From the NCBI GenBank assembly GCA_023228995.1, contig JALOAD010000082.1:1-9716 (forward strand): a stretch of DNA of 9,716 bases, in the 5' to 3' direction. The notes under the pieces are model-generated. The model saw only the letters and a program-made list of their open reading frames with translations. It was not told the DNA's origin and ran no database searches. Made by a program: the position numbers and the translations under genes. This stretch comes from JALOAD01 sp023228995 [NCBI: Candidatus Muiribacterium halophilum]. GTDB lineage: Bacteria; Muiribacteriota; Muiribacteriia; Muiribacteriales. Positions within the stretch are counted from its first letter, which is position 1, and every line of letters starts with the position of its first letter. Shown one piece after another: positions 1-5,680 of the stretch.

Positions 1-26
1 GAAATAGAGATTATAAACTTAAACAA
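1..26. repeat. Left arm of inverted repeat shared with 9631-9656
   Basis: These 26 bases match the reverse complement of 9631-9656 at 23 positions by eye. Both arms encode the C-terminal tail of an LRR gene (NRDYK here, NREYK there), so the repeat is explained by paralogous genes on opposite strands. It still supplies inverted homology for recombination. Confidence 0.6.
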
Positions 27-44
27 TTAATAAATAAAGTATAA
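1..44 (+). CDS. C-terminal end of a BspA-like leucine-rich-repeat protein (partial)
   Basis: Reading from base 3, the plus strand encodes NRDYKLKQLINKV and then TAA; the gene begins outside the window. The tail matches the ends of the two LRR proteins at the right edge on the minus strand: NREYKFNQIFNE before the stop in the 9616-9716 gene, and KRDCKINQIL in the 9111-9623 gene. On that basis this is the C-terminus of a further paralogue, here on the opposite strand. Only 13 residues are visible, so the family call rests on tail similarity, nucleotide similarity (bases 1-26 against 9631-9656) and the LRR remnant that follows directly. Confidence 0.6.
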   Translation, partial: NRDYKLKQLINKV

Positions 45-64
45 TCTTTATTATATATCATAAT

Positions 65-234
65 ATGAGAAAGATTATAAATGTAAATAAAATTACATAT
101 ATTGGCATATATTTGAAATATTCAATAAAGTTAAAATTATTGATTCAAGTTGTTTGGTATGTTGTAAGATTTTGAAAAAAGTCATAGCTAACGGAGTAAT
201 TAAGATTAGAAATTTTGCTTTTAGTGGTATCTGA
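65..234 (+). pseudogene. Decayed BspA-like LRR_5 fragment
   Basis: An ATG at 65 opens a frame reading MRKIINVNKITYIG and later IKLK, the style of an LRR_5 repeat. This frame leaves the pattern near base 130-140 and stops at 173-175. The frame starting at base 91 takes the pattern over: KILKKVIANGV, then IKIRNFAFSGI, followed by TGA at 232-234. The string V.KI.NFAFSG is the hallmark of BspA-like repeats (V.kIg..AF.gC), also seen in the gene at 9111-9623. Two frames each holding half of the pattern, a missing repeat cysteine and no long open frame point to a frameshifted remnant. It follows an LRR tail (1-44) and converges with the minus-strand gene ending at 325. The frameshift position is only approximate. 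Confidence 0.6.
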
Positions 235-324
235 AATTATATCATGGTTAATCTAAATATAATCTTTTATATTACAAATCTCTATTTTTACTATTGTATT
301 TTTGTGATGACGTTTTTTTATATT

Positions 325-849
325 CTAATATTTATATGCTATAACATCAATAATATATTTTTTCCCAAGTTTGAAGATTATAGGCTTAATCACTTGTTTT
401 TCGTATTTTTTAATTTTATATTTTTTCAAAAATAATACATTAAAGAATGTTGGTTTAAATATGTATTGTTTATAATTTTCTAATAGAAGTTCATGTAGAT
501 TTCTCATTTGTTCTTCAAACATAGCTATATAAATAACTTTAGCCTTAGTATCTTTTACTATCTTATTGATGTATTCATTTACAGATAATGTACTTAGTAT
601 ATATTCGTAATTTTCGATTATATTTTCTCTTTTAGTTATACCTAATATCTTATAATCATTATTAATTTTTGGGGTCCAATTTAATGTATTATCTAAGTGA
701 CTTTTAGACATGATTAATAAACCCTCATATTTTATTTTATTACATCTTTCACATTTATATACATTTCTTAATGGCATATCTTCAAATCCTTCCACTTGTT
801 GAGTTGTCATAAATATGTATTTATGTATTCCTAATTTACATTTATTCAT
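325..849 (-). CDS. Unknown 174-aa protein with an N-terminal zinc-finger-like motif
   Basis: I do not recognise the full protein. The first 40 residues hold Cys4, His9 and a Cys33-x2-Cys36 pair (KCKLGIHKY, then YKCERCNK), a spacing typical of small zinc-binding phage proteins such as the DUF1660 type. The rest is lysine- and tyrosine-rich with no clear motif, and the C-terminal third is strongly basic (FLKKYKIKKYEKQ), which would suit nucleic-acid binding; that role is inferred. It is the last gene of the set driven from the 2168-2199 promoter and ends in TAG, facing the plus-strand LRR remnant. No terminator-like hairpin is evident between 235 and 324. Confidence 0.7.
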   Translation of the reverse strand: MNKCKLGIHKYIFMTTQQVEGFEDMPLRNVYKCERCNKIKYEGLLIMSKSHLDNTLNWTPKINNDYKILGITKRENIIENYEYILSTLSVNEYINKIVKDTKAKVIYIAMFEEQMRNLHELLLENYKQYIFKPTFFNVLFLKKYKIKKYEKQVIKPIIFKLGKKYIIDVIAYKY

Positions 850-863
850 AGTTTTTTATATTA

Positions 864-905
864 TTATATTTCTAATGGTGAATCATTATGTAATAGCCAT
901 GTCAT
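864..905 (-). CDS. Possible 13-codon micro-ORF
   Basis: The ATG directly abuts the TAA of the upstream gene (TAAATG). The frame reads MTWLLHNDSPLEI and stops with TAA 14 nt before the ATG of the 325-849 gene. The composition looks protein-like (Trp, His, Pro and acidic residues, little Lys/Asn/Ile filler). At 13 codons it may equally be a chance frame, a translational-coupling leader or the remnant of a longer gene. Confidence 0.25.
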   Translation of the reverse strand: MTWLLHNDSPLEI

Positions 906-1202
906 TTAATTTGTTTTTACTAATTTGAAGTTGATTGTTTCTACATTTGAATTGGTGATACAATTATAGTATTTAAGATATATTTGTATTTGCTCTTTTT
1001 CTATATTATAATATTTAATGTATATTTCACCAACTGATAAATTAGTGGTTATATCTAATTCATATATTTTCTCAATATCTTCATTATATATAGTTAATAA
1101 GTTATTGATTAAGTTGACATTTAATCCTTTTTCATCTGTGTTAATAATAATGAGTTGGTCTTTATTATCAAACTTTTCTCTGTATATAGATTTTATTTCC
1201 AT
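906..1202 (-). CDS. Unknown 98-aa protein
   Basis: A small protein of unknown function, starting one base after the TAA of the 1204-2148 gene, so translation is probably coupled. It has alternating hydrophobic segments (DQLIIINTDEKG, IYELDITTN, IYIKYYNIEKEQIQIYLKYY) that suggest a mostly beta fold, with no signal peptide, membrane segment or cysteine motif. Position and spacing make it part of the same transcript as its neighbours. The plus-strand frame across this region is hydrophobic antisense sequence and is not a gene. Confidence 0.65.
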   Translation of the reverse strand: MEIKSIYREKFDNKDQLIIINTDEKGLNVNLINNLLTIYNEDIEKIYELDITTNLSVGEIYIKYYNIEKEQIQIYLKYYNCITNSNVETINFKLVKTN

Positions 1203-1203
1203 G

Positions 1204-2148
1204 TTAATATTTATATTTTAATCCTTTACCTGTTTCTAAATTTAATATATGACTAAAAAAATCAGCATCTATAGTTTTATCATCAATAAGAGTTCTATTT
1301 TGAATATTATTGTATACATTAGTACATAAATTTTTCAGATTAACAAATTGTGTACTTGTATTAAGAATTGTTTTATTCTTATATCCTTTCTTGAATAAAT
1401 ATTTTACCTTTTTAGTTATTTTAATATTCATGACATACATATCACTTGAAGTTTTTTGTATAGTAAGTATTGTTTTCTTATTTGATGTAGAATAACTATA
1501 AATATATAATAAAGTATTTTCTTTAATGGGTTTCAATTTATCTAAGCTATCTATATCTTCATTCTTAAGTGATTCATCTAAACTTAAAATTTCTTGATAA
1601 AAATCACCACTTAATTTTTTTGATGCATAAATATCATATATATAATCACATAATGATGTAAAATTCTTAAATTCACACTTAAATAGTTTCCTTTTACAAA
1701 ATTCTCTTATGATAGGTTTACCATGCTCTTTTATTGACCTTTTAACAAATTTATATTTATTATCAGAAGTTTTCAATATTAGAAAATTAGTTTTCTCATT
1801 AATAGTATTATATACATAGTTATATATTGGTTTTATCATTATTATAGGTGGTATTCTTTCAGGTGCTACTTTTTCTAAATATTGGGTAACACTTATTGTT
1901 TTCCTATGAAAAGCATCTCTATCATGTGAAGTAAAGCCAGTAGCAGTAGAAAGCATACATATAGTTTTGGAACTATGATCTATGCTATAATAAGTACTAT
2001 ATAGATATTTTGGACCTAGTATTCTTTCATTATAATCTGACCATCTATAACCTAAGTCATCTAATACAGGTAATAAAATGTGATGTTCATCATCAGTACA
2101 AAAAACAATAGTGTTTTCCCTACCTAAATTCTCGAAGTAATCTATCAT
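1204..2148 (-). CDS. Unknown 314-aa protein with a duplicated C-terminal domain
   Basis: The N-terminal part (about residues 10-95) has the layout I associate with a small domain common in phage proteins: a beta strand, an acidic TDDEHH stretch, a helix ending in LGYRW, then a strand and a final helix starting at ISVTQYLEK. The rest appears to be two copies of an 70-80-residue unit, about 119-190 and 223-304. Each has an ILKTS- or IQKTS-type strand pair, a helix (FTSLCDYIYDIY against FVNLKNLCTNVYNNI) and the closing pattern (G/A)DF(Y/F)..IL.L (GDFYQEILSL against ADFFSHILNL). Function is unknown. It is the first gene after the 2168-2199 promoter, with a leader of only about 15-20 nt. Confidence 0.75.
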   Translation of the reverse strand: MIDYFENLGRENTIVFCTDDEHHILLPVLDDLGYRWSDYNERILGPKYLYSTYYSIDHSSKTICMLSTATGFTSHDRDAFHRKTISVTQYLEKVAPERIPPIIMIKPIYNYVYNTINEKTNFLILKTSDNKYKFVKRSIKEHGKPIIREFCKRKLFKCEFKNFTSLCDYIYDIYASKKLSGDFYQEILSLDESLKNEDIDSLDKLKPIKENTLLYIYSYSTSNKKTILTIQKTSSDMYVMNIKITKKVKYLFKKGYKNKTILNTSTQFVNLKNLCTNVYNNIQNRTLIDDKTIDADFFSHILNLETGKGLKYKY

Positions 2149-2167
2149 ATTCTTTTTAATTTATAGT

Positions 2168-2199
2168 GCAAATATACAACATTTATTTAATATAGCAAA
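2168..2199 (-). promoter_or_regulatory. Bacteroidetes-type promoter for the 2148-to-325 gene set
   Basis: Read on the minus strand, TTTG (2199-2196) is followed after 19 nt by TATATTTGC (2176-2168). This fits the primary-sigma consensus known from Bacteroidetes (-33 TTTG, -7 TAnnTTTG). The -7 box ends 19 nt before the ATG at 2148. It lies in the only intergenic gap upstream of that gene and has the same architecture as the sites at 4551-4583 and 8902-8934. Confidence 0.75.
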
Positions 2200-2249
2200 A
2201 TATACAATGAATATTAATTATAAATTACATTACTATATAATGAATGACT

Positions 2250-2280
2250 CAATAGTTAGAGCCCTTAAACTTCACTATTG
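2250..2280. repeat. Inverted repeat, 7-bp stem
   Basis: CAATAGT (2250-2256) pairs with ACTATTG (2274-2280) around a 17-nt loop. The loop contains GAGCCC, one of the few G+C-rich spots in the spacer. Modest on its own; it is notable mainly as part of the hairpin cluster. Confidence 0.4.
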
Positions 2281-2294
2281 GTGATAGTAAATAA

Positions 2295-2323
2295 AAAAGG
2301 TTATATTATTTGATATACCTTTT
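2295..2323 (-). terminator. Rho-independent-like terminator of the 4533-to-2486 gene set
   Basis: On the minus strand AAAAGG pairs with CCTTTT, continued past a one-base bulge by a five-pair A/T stem around a six-base loop, and the 3' arm runs into a T tract (CCTTTTTT). It lies about 160 nt downstream of the last stop codon of the set and upstream of the next promoter. The stem is weak (two G-C pairs), which is common in such A+T-rich genomes. Confidence 0.5.
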
Positions 2324-2361
2324 AGGTTTCTAAACCAATTTACATACCTAATAAGTAAATC

Positions 2362-2398
2362 TATCTAAATCAGATTAAACTCCAACAGATTTGAGATA
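2362..2398. repeat. Inverted repeat, about 10 bp with one bulge
   Basis: TATCTAAATC (2362-2371) pairs with GATTTGAGATA (2388-2398) with a single bulged G, around a 16-nt loop. It is the third hairpin of the spacer; role unknown. Confidence 0.4.
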
Positions 2399-2408
2399 AG
2401 TAGCCAAA

Positions 2409-2454
2409 TTTTTGATTTTTATGATATATAGTTTATATATGTAAAAATCAAAAA
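2409..2454. repeat. Long perfect hairpin downstream of the 2486 stop codon
   Basis: A perfect 13-bp outer stem (2409-2421 with 2442-2454, TTTTTGATTTTTA) is followed, after a small asymmetric bulge, by a perfect 7-bp inner stem (2424-2430 with 2434-2440) and a 3-nt loop. It begins about 30 nt after the stop of the 2486-2884 gene. It may protect the 3' end of the transcript or act as a terminator, although the T-run lies inside the stem and does not follow it. Confidence 0.55.
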
Positions 2455-2485
2455 CAAGTAACATAATGATATATACTTATATAAT

Positions 2486-2884
2486 TTATTTATATATGCG
2501 ATCAATTAAAGCACCAAAAGCAATAAAGCAAATAGTTGCACTTAACCATATAAAAAATGATAATTTTGACATATAATATTTTTTTTCAATAGGATTTATT
2601 TCTTTATAAGATATTTTATATAATGTATCACCTACATTATATGTAATTCTATCTTTGCCATATAATTTTTTTACATCACCATTATTTAGTTTAACATAAC
2701 AATCGTCTTCTCTAAAGAATTTTACTTCAATATGTTTATGTGTGATGACTCCTTGAAATTCTTTCACTTCAATTTTTTGTGATGGAATTTTATTTTCATT
2801 ATTTTCATTACAGGTTTTAACACCAAATGATATTAATAAAATTGTTATTATACCTAATAATATGTGTAATATTTTTGCTTTCAT
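2486..2884 (-). CDS. Small protein with membrane segments at both ends
   Basis: The 132-residue protein has an N-terminal hydrophobic helix (about residues 5-24), a soluble middle of about 80 residues and a second hydrophobic helix near the C-terminus (about 107-128). The middle alternates short beta-like strands with charged turns (GVITHKHIEVKFF, CYVKLNNGDVKKLYGKDRI). The two helices suggest an inner-membrane protein with the middle exposed on one side. A cysteine (VKTC) follows the first helix, but the preceding residues are a poor lipobox, so lipoprotein processing is doubtful. Function is unknown. It is the last gene before the hairpin-rich spacer. Confidence 0.7.
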   Translation of the reverse strand: MKAKILHILLGIITILLISFGVKTCNENNENKIPSQKIEVKEFQGVITHKHIEVKFFREDDCYVKLNNGDVKKLYGKDRITYNVGDTLYKISYKEINPIEKKYYMSKLSFFIWLSATICFIAFGALIDRIYK

Positions 2885-2914
2885 GGTTTATATTGTTATT
2901 AATTTCGTATTTAT

Positions 2915-3430
2915 TTAATCCCACCAAGTTTGCATTCTATATGCTCTTATTTTATTATAAAGATGAAAAGCTTTTTCTTGTGCGATCCATCTACTTACCA
3001 TTTTAACTGTATCTACATCCTTTATTAAAGGATCTAACATTTCATTATTTAATGAAGGTATAAACCTTTTATAATTCTTTATATTAACATAAGACATATC
3101 TTCAGCTTCATTTTTTATAATATCAATTAAAGATAGACATATTTTGATATCTCTCACTACATATTCATTGTTTTCAGTTAAATCAGATTCAATGAAATAT
3201 TTCAACATTTGCTTTAAGTAATGTTTTTCTATATCTAATAAATATCCATCATCCCAATAACGAGTTCTTACTATACACATAAACCAGTAACGTAAATTGA
3301 AAAACACTTGTTTAATATCTCTATATAAGTAATAGAAATAACGTTTATCAGTAAACATACTGATAATTACTCTACGAATACTATAATAAAAATTTCTTAC
3401 ATTCTCTCTATTTTTCTCTGTTATTATCAT
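2915..3430 (-). CDS. Phage protein of unknown function ending in WWD
   Basis: A 171-residue, mostly helical protein. The stretch RYWDDGYLLDIEKHYLKQMLKYF, then RDIKICLSLIDII, then a C-terminal helix ending TWWD, resembles a family I recall from Bacteroidetes phages in which an aromatic-rich start, an RDI..C..L helix and a terminal WWD are conserved. No enzymatic motif is visible and function is unknown. The first 45 residues are basic and aromatic. Its ATG overlaps the TGA of the XRE gene (ATGA, 3427-3430), so the two are translationally coupled. Confidence 0.7.
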   Translation of the reverse strand: MIITEKNRENVRNFYYSIRRVIISMFTDKRYFYYLYRDIKQVFFNLRYWFMCIVRTRYWDDGYLLDIEKHYLKQMLKYFIESDLTENNEYVVRDIKICLSLIDIIKNEAEDMSYVNIKNYKRFIPSLNNEMLDPLIKDVDTVKMVSRWIAQEKAFHLYNKIRAYRMQTWWD

Positions 3431-3711
3431 ATCAATTTTATTTTTAGTTTAGTTTCGATAATTGATATTGTATTAATATCAAAATTAAAATTACCACTTA
3501 GAATACTATTTAGTTTTTTAATTGATATATTCAATTCCTTCGCTAATTCTTCTTTGGATATATTTTTACTATCCATAGTAGATATAATATTAAGTGCAAT
3601 ATTGGCTGATATATCTAACCACTTTTTATTTTGCTTTCTCCAGTTTGCTTTTTCTAACCAATCAGATTTATTACCATCTGATAATTTATTTAATTTATAT
3701 ATGTTGTTCAT
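3427..3711 (-). CDS. XRE-family helix-turn-helix DNA-binding protein
   Basis: A 94-residue protein whose C-terminal half (about residues 37-94) is a classical HTH_3 fold: ALNIISTMDSKNISKEELA, then KELNISIKKLNSILSGN, then ISIIETKLKIKLI. The A.EL.IS....N.ILSG core is the recognition-helix region. The N-terminal Trp/Lys-rich segment (DWLEKANWRKQNKKW) is typical of Bacteroidetes relatives of this family, some of which are antitoxin-like; no toxin partner is apparent here. It probably acts as a transcription regulator. The 17-nt palindrome at 4568-4584, on the promoter of its own gene set, is a candidate operator (inferred). It stops at TGA overlapping the next ATG, with TAA TAA directly behind in frame. 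Confidence 0.85.
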   Translation of the reverse strand: MNNIYKLNKLSDGNKSDWLEKANWRKQNKKWLDISANIALNIISTMDSKNISKEELAKELNISIKKLNSILSGNFNFDINTISIIETKLKIKLI

Positions 3712-3716
3712 ATTGA

Positions 3717-3965
3717 TTATATGAATAATGTATAATATAGTTTCATTGTTAATGAAGTATTTTCTTTAGAATCAAAGTAATAAAATTTTATAATATCTAT
3801 GAATAACTTCTTGAAAGTATAATCTTTTGCTTCGGGATTATATAATAAAACAAATGGTATTCCAACAATGCAAAATATTGTTACAATAATATCCAATACT
3901 ATAGTAAAAGGTGATACTATAGTAAACAAGATTGGTGATATAATCATTCTTAATTTTTTTCTCAT
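3717..3965 (-). CDS. Small membrane protein
   Basis: An 82-residue protein with a basic start (MRKKLRM) and a long hydrophobic region (about residues 7-42, ISPILFTIVSPFTIVLDIIV onward), enough for one long or two short membrane helices. A more polar C-terminal half follows, with FKKLFIDIIKFYYFDSKE. By the positive-inside rule the N-terminus should be cytoplasmic. No family is recognised. It sits between the XRE gene and the 3967-4533 gene with gaps of only a few bases, so it belongs to the same transcript. A holin-like role is possible by size but not supported by context. Confidence 0.65.
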   Translation of the reverse strand: MRKKLRMIISPILFTIVSPFTIVLDIIVTIFCIVGIPFVLLYNPEAKDYTFKKLFIDIIKFYYFDSKENTSLTMKLYYTLFI

Positions 3966-3966
3966 A

Positions 3967-4533
3967 TTATTTATTGTTTTTATTATTGTAAATACTCATT
4001 AATAATTCACTAATAGTTTCCATATCAGGATTACATTTTGCATGAGTTAAAGAAATAGTGGGATGTTCATAATGATGTTTATTGCTTTCAATATGTTCTC
4101 TACATGATTTTTTAGTTAAAAAAGCATTTTCATATATATCATTATATTTATAAGAGCCTCGTGTATAATCAGGGAAATGCTTTCCCATTATATTATTTAA
4201 GCTTTTAGTTTCTCCTCTAAATATGTAATATTCATCTGGTGGATATTGCCACATCAATTTGAATATTTCTATCTCATCCTTTGTTAATTCAGATTCAGTA
4301 ATTTCTTGATATTCTTCAATTAATTGGAATACATCTAATATAACAGATTTACCATCACTACTATAGTAAAATATATAATCACCTTGGCTAACATCTGAAA
4401 AATATATTATTTCCTTATGTTGGACTTGATAAAAATATGGTGTTGGTGCTACCATATTATCCTGTGTACAATATTCTTTAGCTATTTCTACTAACTTAGA
4501 ATATATCTCATTTGATATTGTTATTGTTTTCAT
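3967..4533 (-). CDS. Conserved phage protein of unknown function, 188 aa
   Basis: The start KTITISNEIYSKLVEIAKEY, the middle TKDEIEIFKLMWQYPPDE and the end CREHIESNKHHYEHP...NPDMETISELL together match the pattern of a family I recall as common in Bacteroidetes phages. In that family a terminal segment (a catch helix with HI..N.HHY, then a NP.ME strand and a final helix) is the most conserved part. No catalytic role is known to me. The His/Cys-rich C-terminal segment could bind metal, which is speculation. It is the first gene after the 4551-4583 promoter; the -7 box ends 17 nt before the ATG. Confidence 0.75.
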   Translation of the reverse strand: MKTITISNEIYSKLVEIAKEYCTQDNMVAPTPYFYQVQHKEIIYFSDVSQGDYIFYYSSDGKSVILDVFQLIEEYQEITESELTKDEIEIFKLMWQYPPDEYYIFRGETKSLNNIMGKHFPDYTRGSYKYNDIYENAFLTKKSCREHIESNKHHYEHPTISLTHAKCNPDMETISELLMSIYNNKNNK

Positions 4534-4540
4534 TTTTCAC

Positions 4541-4977
4541 TTAATAATGTGCAAAGATATGAAATATATTTGGATTAACCAAATAATAAATGACTATAAT
4601 TTTATATTTGGTTGTTTCAATTAAAGACTGGTGTGTTTCAGGTTTCATATACTCACCTAACGGCAACGCCTCCACCTGTTTCCATTTGTTCCTCATTGGA
4701 TAATCATGTTTCAATCTTAAAATACCAACATTTATTTCTTCTATTGTATCTACTATTTTTTTATAATTATTAATATATTTTATGAAATGATCATAATCAG
4801 TGGTATAATCAATAATATCTGGTTTAACTATTGCACTTAATGAAACTTTTTTTTCAGGTTCACCAATATAAATCTCAGCTAGTGATTCATCGGTTAATTC
4901 AGCAAAGTAATCATCTATTATTTTTTTAATTCTTCTAGTTCTTGTAGGCTTTCATTAAATCTAATTAAATGATTCAC
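4541..4977 (-). CDS. GTG-start gene requiring a -1 frameshift (about 145 aa)
   Basis: From a GTG at 4977 the frame reads (M)NHLIRFNESLQELEELKK and meets TAA at 4918-4920. Shifting -1 on the A7 run (4921-4927) continues as IIDDYFAELTDESLAEIY and stays open for 126 codons, through WKQVEALPLGEYMKPETH, to TAA at 4541. Neither half alone makes a sensible gene: the second has no start codon near its beginning. The joined N-terminus (NHLIRFNES plus an acidic helix) resembles phage proteins beginning MK.L..FNES, like two neighbours upstream. The start overlaps the preceding gene by 17 nt, as elsewhere in this window. The break may be a real programmed shift, a lost A (a recent mutation) or a homopolymer sequence error. 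Confidence 0.65.
4551..4583 (-). promoter_or_regulatory. Bacteroidetes-type promoter for the 4533-to-2486 gene set
   Basis: On the minus strand TTTGG (4583-4579) is followed by exactly 19 nt and then TATCTTTGC (4559-4551). This is a close match to the Bacteroidetes -33/-7 consensus and identical in both boxes and spacing to 8902-8934. It lies inside the 3' end of the frameshifted 4541-4977 gene, 17 nt before the ATG at 4533. Confidence 0.8.
4568..4584. promoter_or_regulatory. 17-nt palindrome overlapping the -33 box (possible operator)
   Basis: ATTTGG-ATTAA-CCAAAT is a perfect inverted repeat with 6-bp arms and a 5-nt centre; its right half is the -33 element of the promoter. An XRE-type regulator is encoded three genes downstream in the same set, so autoregulation is plausible but inferred. 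The matching promoter at 8902-8934 lacks the palindrome. Confidence 0.4.
4921..4927 (-). other. A7 run at the frame break (candidate slippery site)
   Basis: In the minus-strand zero frame the codons are TTA AAA AAA TAA, so A_AAA_AAA forms a -1 slippery heptamer directly before a stop codon. I see no strong stem-loop or pseudoknot just downstream and no clear Shine-Dalgarno-like stimulator upstream. Confidence 0.35.
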
Positions 4978-5431
4978 TTTCTTCTATTTCTTTTTTAATA
5001 TCTTCTATTATCTTATAAATAACATCTTTATTTTGTAAGTTTTTTATATAAAAAGATTTTTTTTCGCGTCCTTCTTCAATATGTGCAATATCATCATGAT
5101 CATACAAATCATATATTTTTATAGACATTGAAGTGTTATCATTTCCGGAGTTTAATAAAGTTAAATAATATATTGGATTATTATTTTTTAATATTGATTT
5201 AACATACCCCCTTGTTAATTGATATTCTTTTTTTGATATAGGTGATTCAAATTCAAATGGTAAATTATTTTTATTCCAATCAGAATTCATACCATAATAT
5301 TTTTTTTTGGAATCATTATTTACAACAGAAGATCCAGAAGATACAGTTATAGGTTCTTCTACTTTTTTAATATCTTCATCAGTTAATCTTGATTCATATG
5401 TAAAATTTTCAAATGTTTTTATTTTTTTCAT
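4961..5431 (-). CDS. Unknown 156-aa protein with a capsid-targeting-like N-terminus
   Basis: The protein starts MKKIKTFENFTYES. This short basic/aromatic helix ending near a Glu recalls the capsid-targeting peptides of T4 internal proteins and many large-phage proteins that begin MK.I..FE.F. After an acidic, serine-rich linker (about residues 15-45) comes a folded region with strands (EYQLTRGYVKSILKNNN, YYLTLLNSGN, SMSIKIYDLYD). A C-terminal acidic helix follows (IYKIIEDIKKEIEESESFN). Function is unknown. If the peptide is functional, the protein would be packaged in the head (inferred). It ends in TAG within the start of the 4541-4977 gene. Confidence 0.7.
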   Translation of the reverse strand: MKKIKTFENFTYESRLTDEDIKKVEEPITVSSGSSVVNNDSKKKYYGMNSDWNKNNLPFEFESPISKKEYQLTRGYVKSILKNNNPIYYLTLLNSGNDNTSMSIKIYDLYDHDDIAHIEEGREKKSFYIKNLQNKDVIYKIIEDIKKEIEESESFN

Positions 5432-5488
5432 AATATTAAATTAGTTTTTTGTTATATATTAAACATTAAAAGTCATTTTTACATTTTT

Positions 5489-5680
5489 TTAATTTTTTTG
5501 TAAATATTTCCATTCTTTTTGAGAAACATTCACAAAAAAATTAAAAATTATGTCTACTATAACCAATTGGATGTTTTTACTATCTTTCAAGTCAAATATT
5601 ACATCTGAATATAAATCAGTTTGATATATGATATTTTCTATAAATTTCTTTTGTGTAATTTCATCGTATTTCATAATCAT
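5489..5680 (-). CDS. Unknown 63-aa protein
   Basis: A short helical protein (TQKKFIENIIYQTDLYSDVI, NIQLVIVDIIFNFFVNVS, then EWKYLQKN) without a recognisable family. The hydrophobic middle is broken by Asp and Asn, so it is more likely a packed helix than a membrane span. Two in-frame starts exist, ATG at 5680 and ATG at 5674 (MKYDEIT); the second gives a shorter overlap (14 nt) with the upstream gene and is equally likely. Confidence 0.55.
   Translation of the reverse strand: MIMKYDEITQKKFIENIIYQTDLYSDVIFDLKDSKNIQLVIVDIIFNFFVNVSQKEWKYLQKN

Larger units (their letters stand above)
2220..2485. other. Noncoding spacer holding four hairpins
   Basis: No convincing protein frame occurs here on either strand. 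The stretch lies between the stop of the 2486-2884 gene and the promoter of the 1204-2148 gene. It holds inverted repeats at 2250-2280, 2295-2323, 2362-2398 and 2409-2454, listed separately. One looks like a terminator; the others could belong to a structured 3' UTR or small RNA, which is inference. Confidence 0.55.

Noticed and set aside
244-435. Plus-strand hydrophobic frame of 63 codons
   Set aside because: It overlaps the minus-strand 325-849 gene; the Phe/Ile/Tyr-rich composition is what A+T-rich antisense sequence gives.
2246-2262. tRNA-like D-arm (GACTCAATAGTTAGAGC) followed by a TTC-containing loop-like stretch
   Set aside because: No anticodon stem can be formed, the base before the would-be anticodon is C and not T, and no T-arm or acceptor stem follows.
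2243-2284. Short plus-strand ATG frame of about 14 codons ending in TGA
   Set aside because: It is too short, lies in a hairpin-rich spacer and is antisense to all neighbouring genes.
2810-2884. Lipoprotein signal peptide in the 2486-2884 protein
   Set aside because: Residues before the cysteine (VKT) do not fit a lipobox, and a second membrane helix at the C-terminus suggests an integral membrane protein.
3427-5663. Complete switch of the window to a UGA=Trp code
   Set aside because: TGA acts as a sensible stop at 5661 and most tryptophans are TGG, unlike genomes fully using that code.
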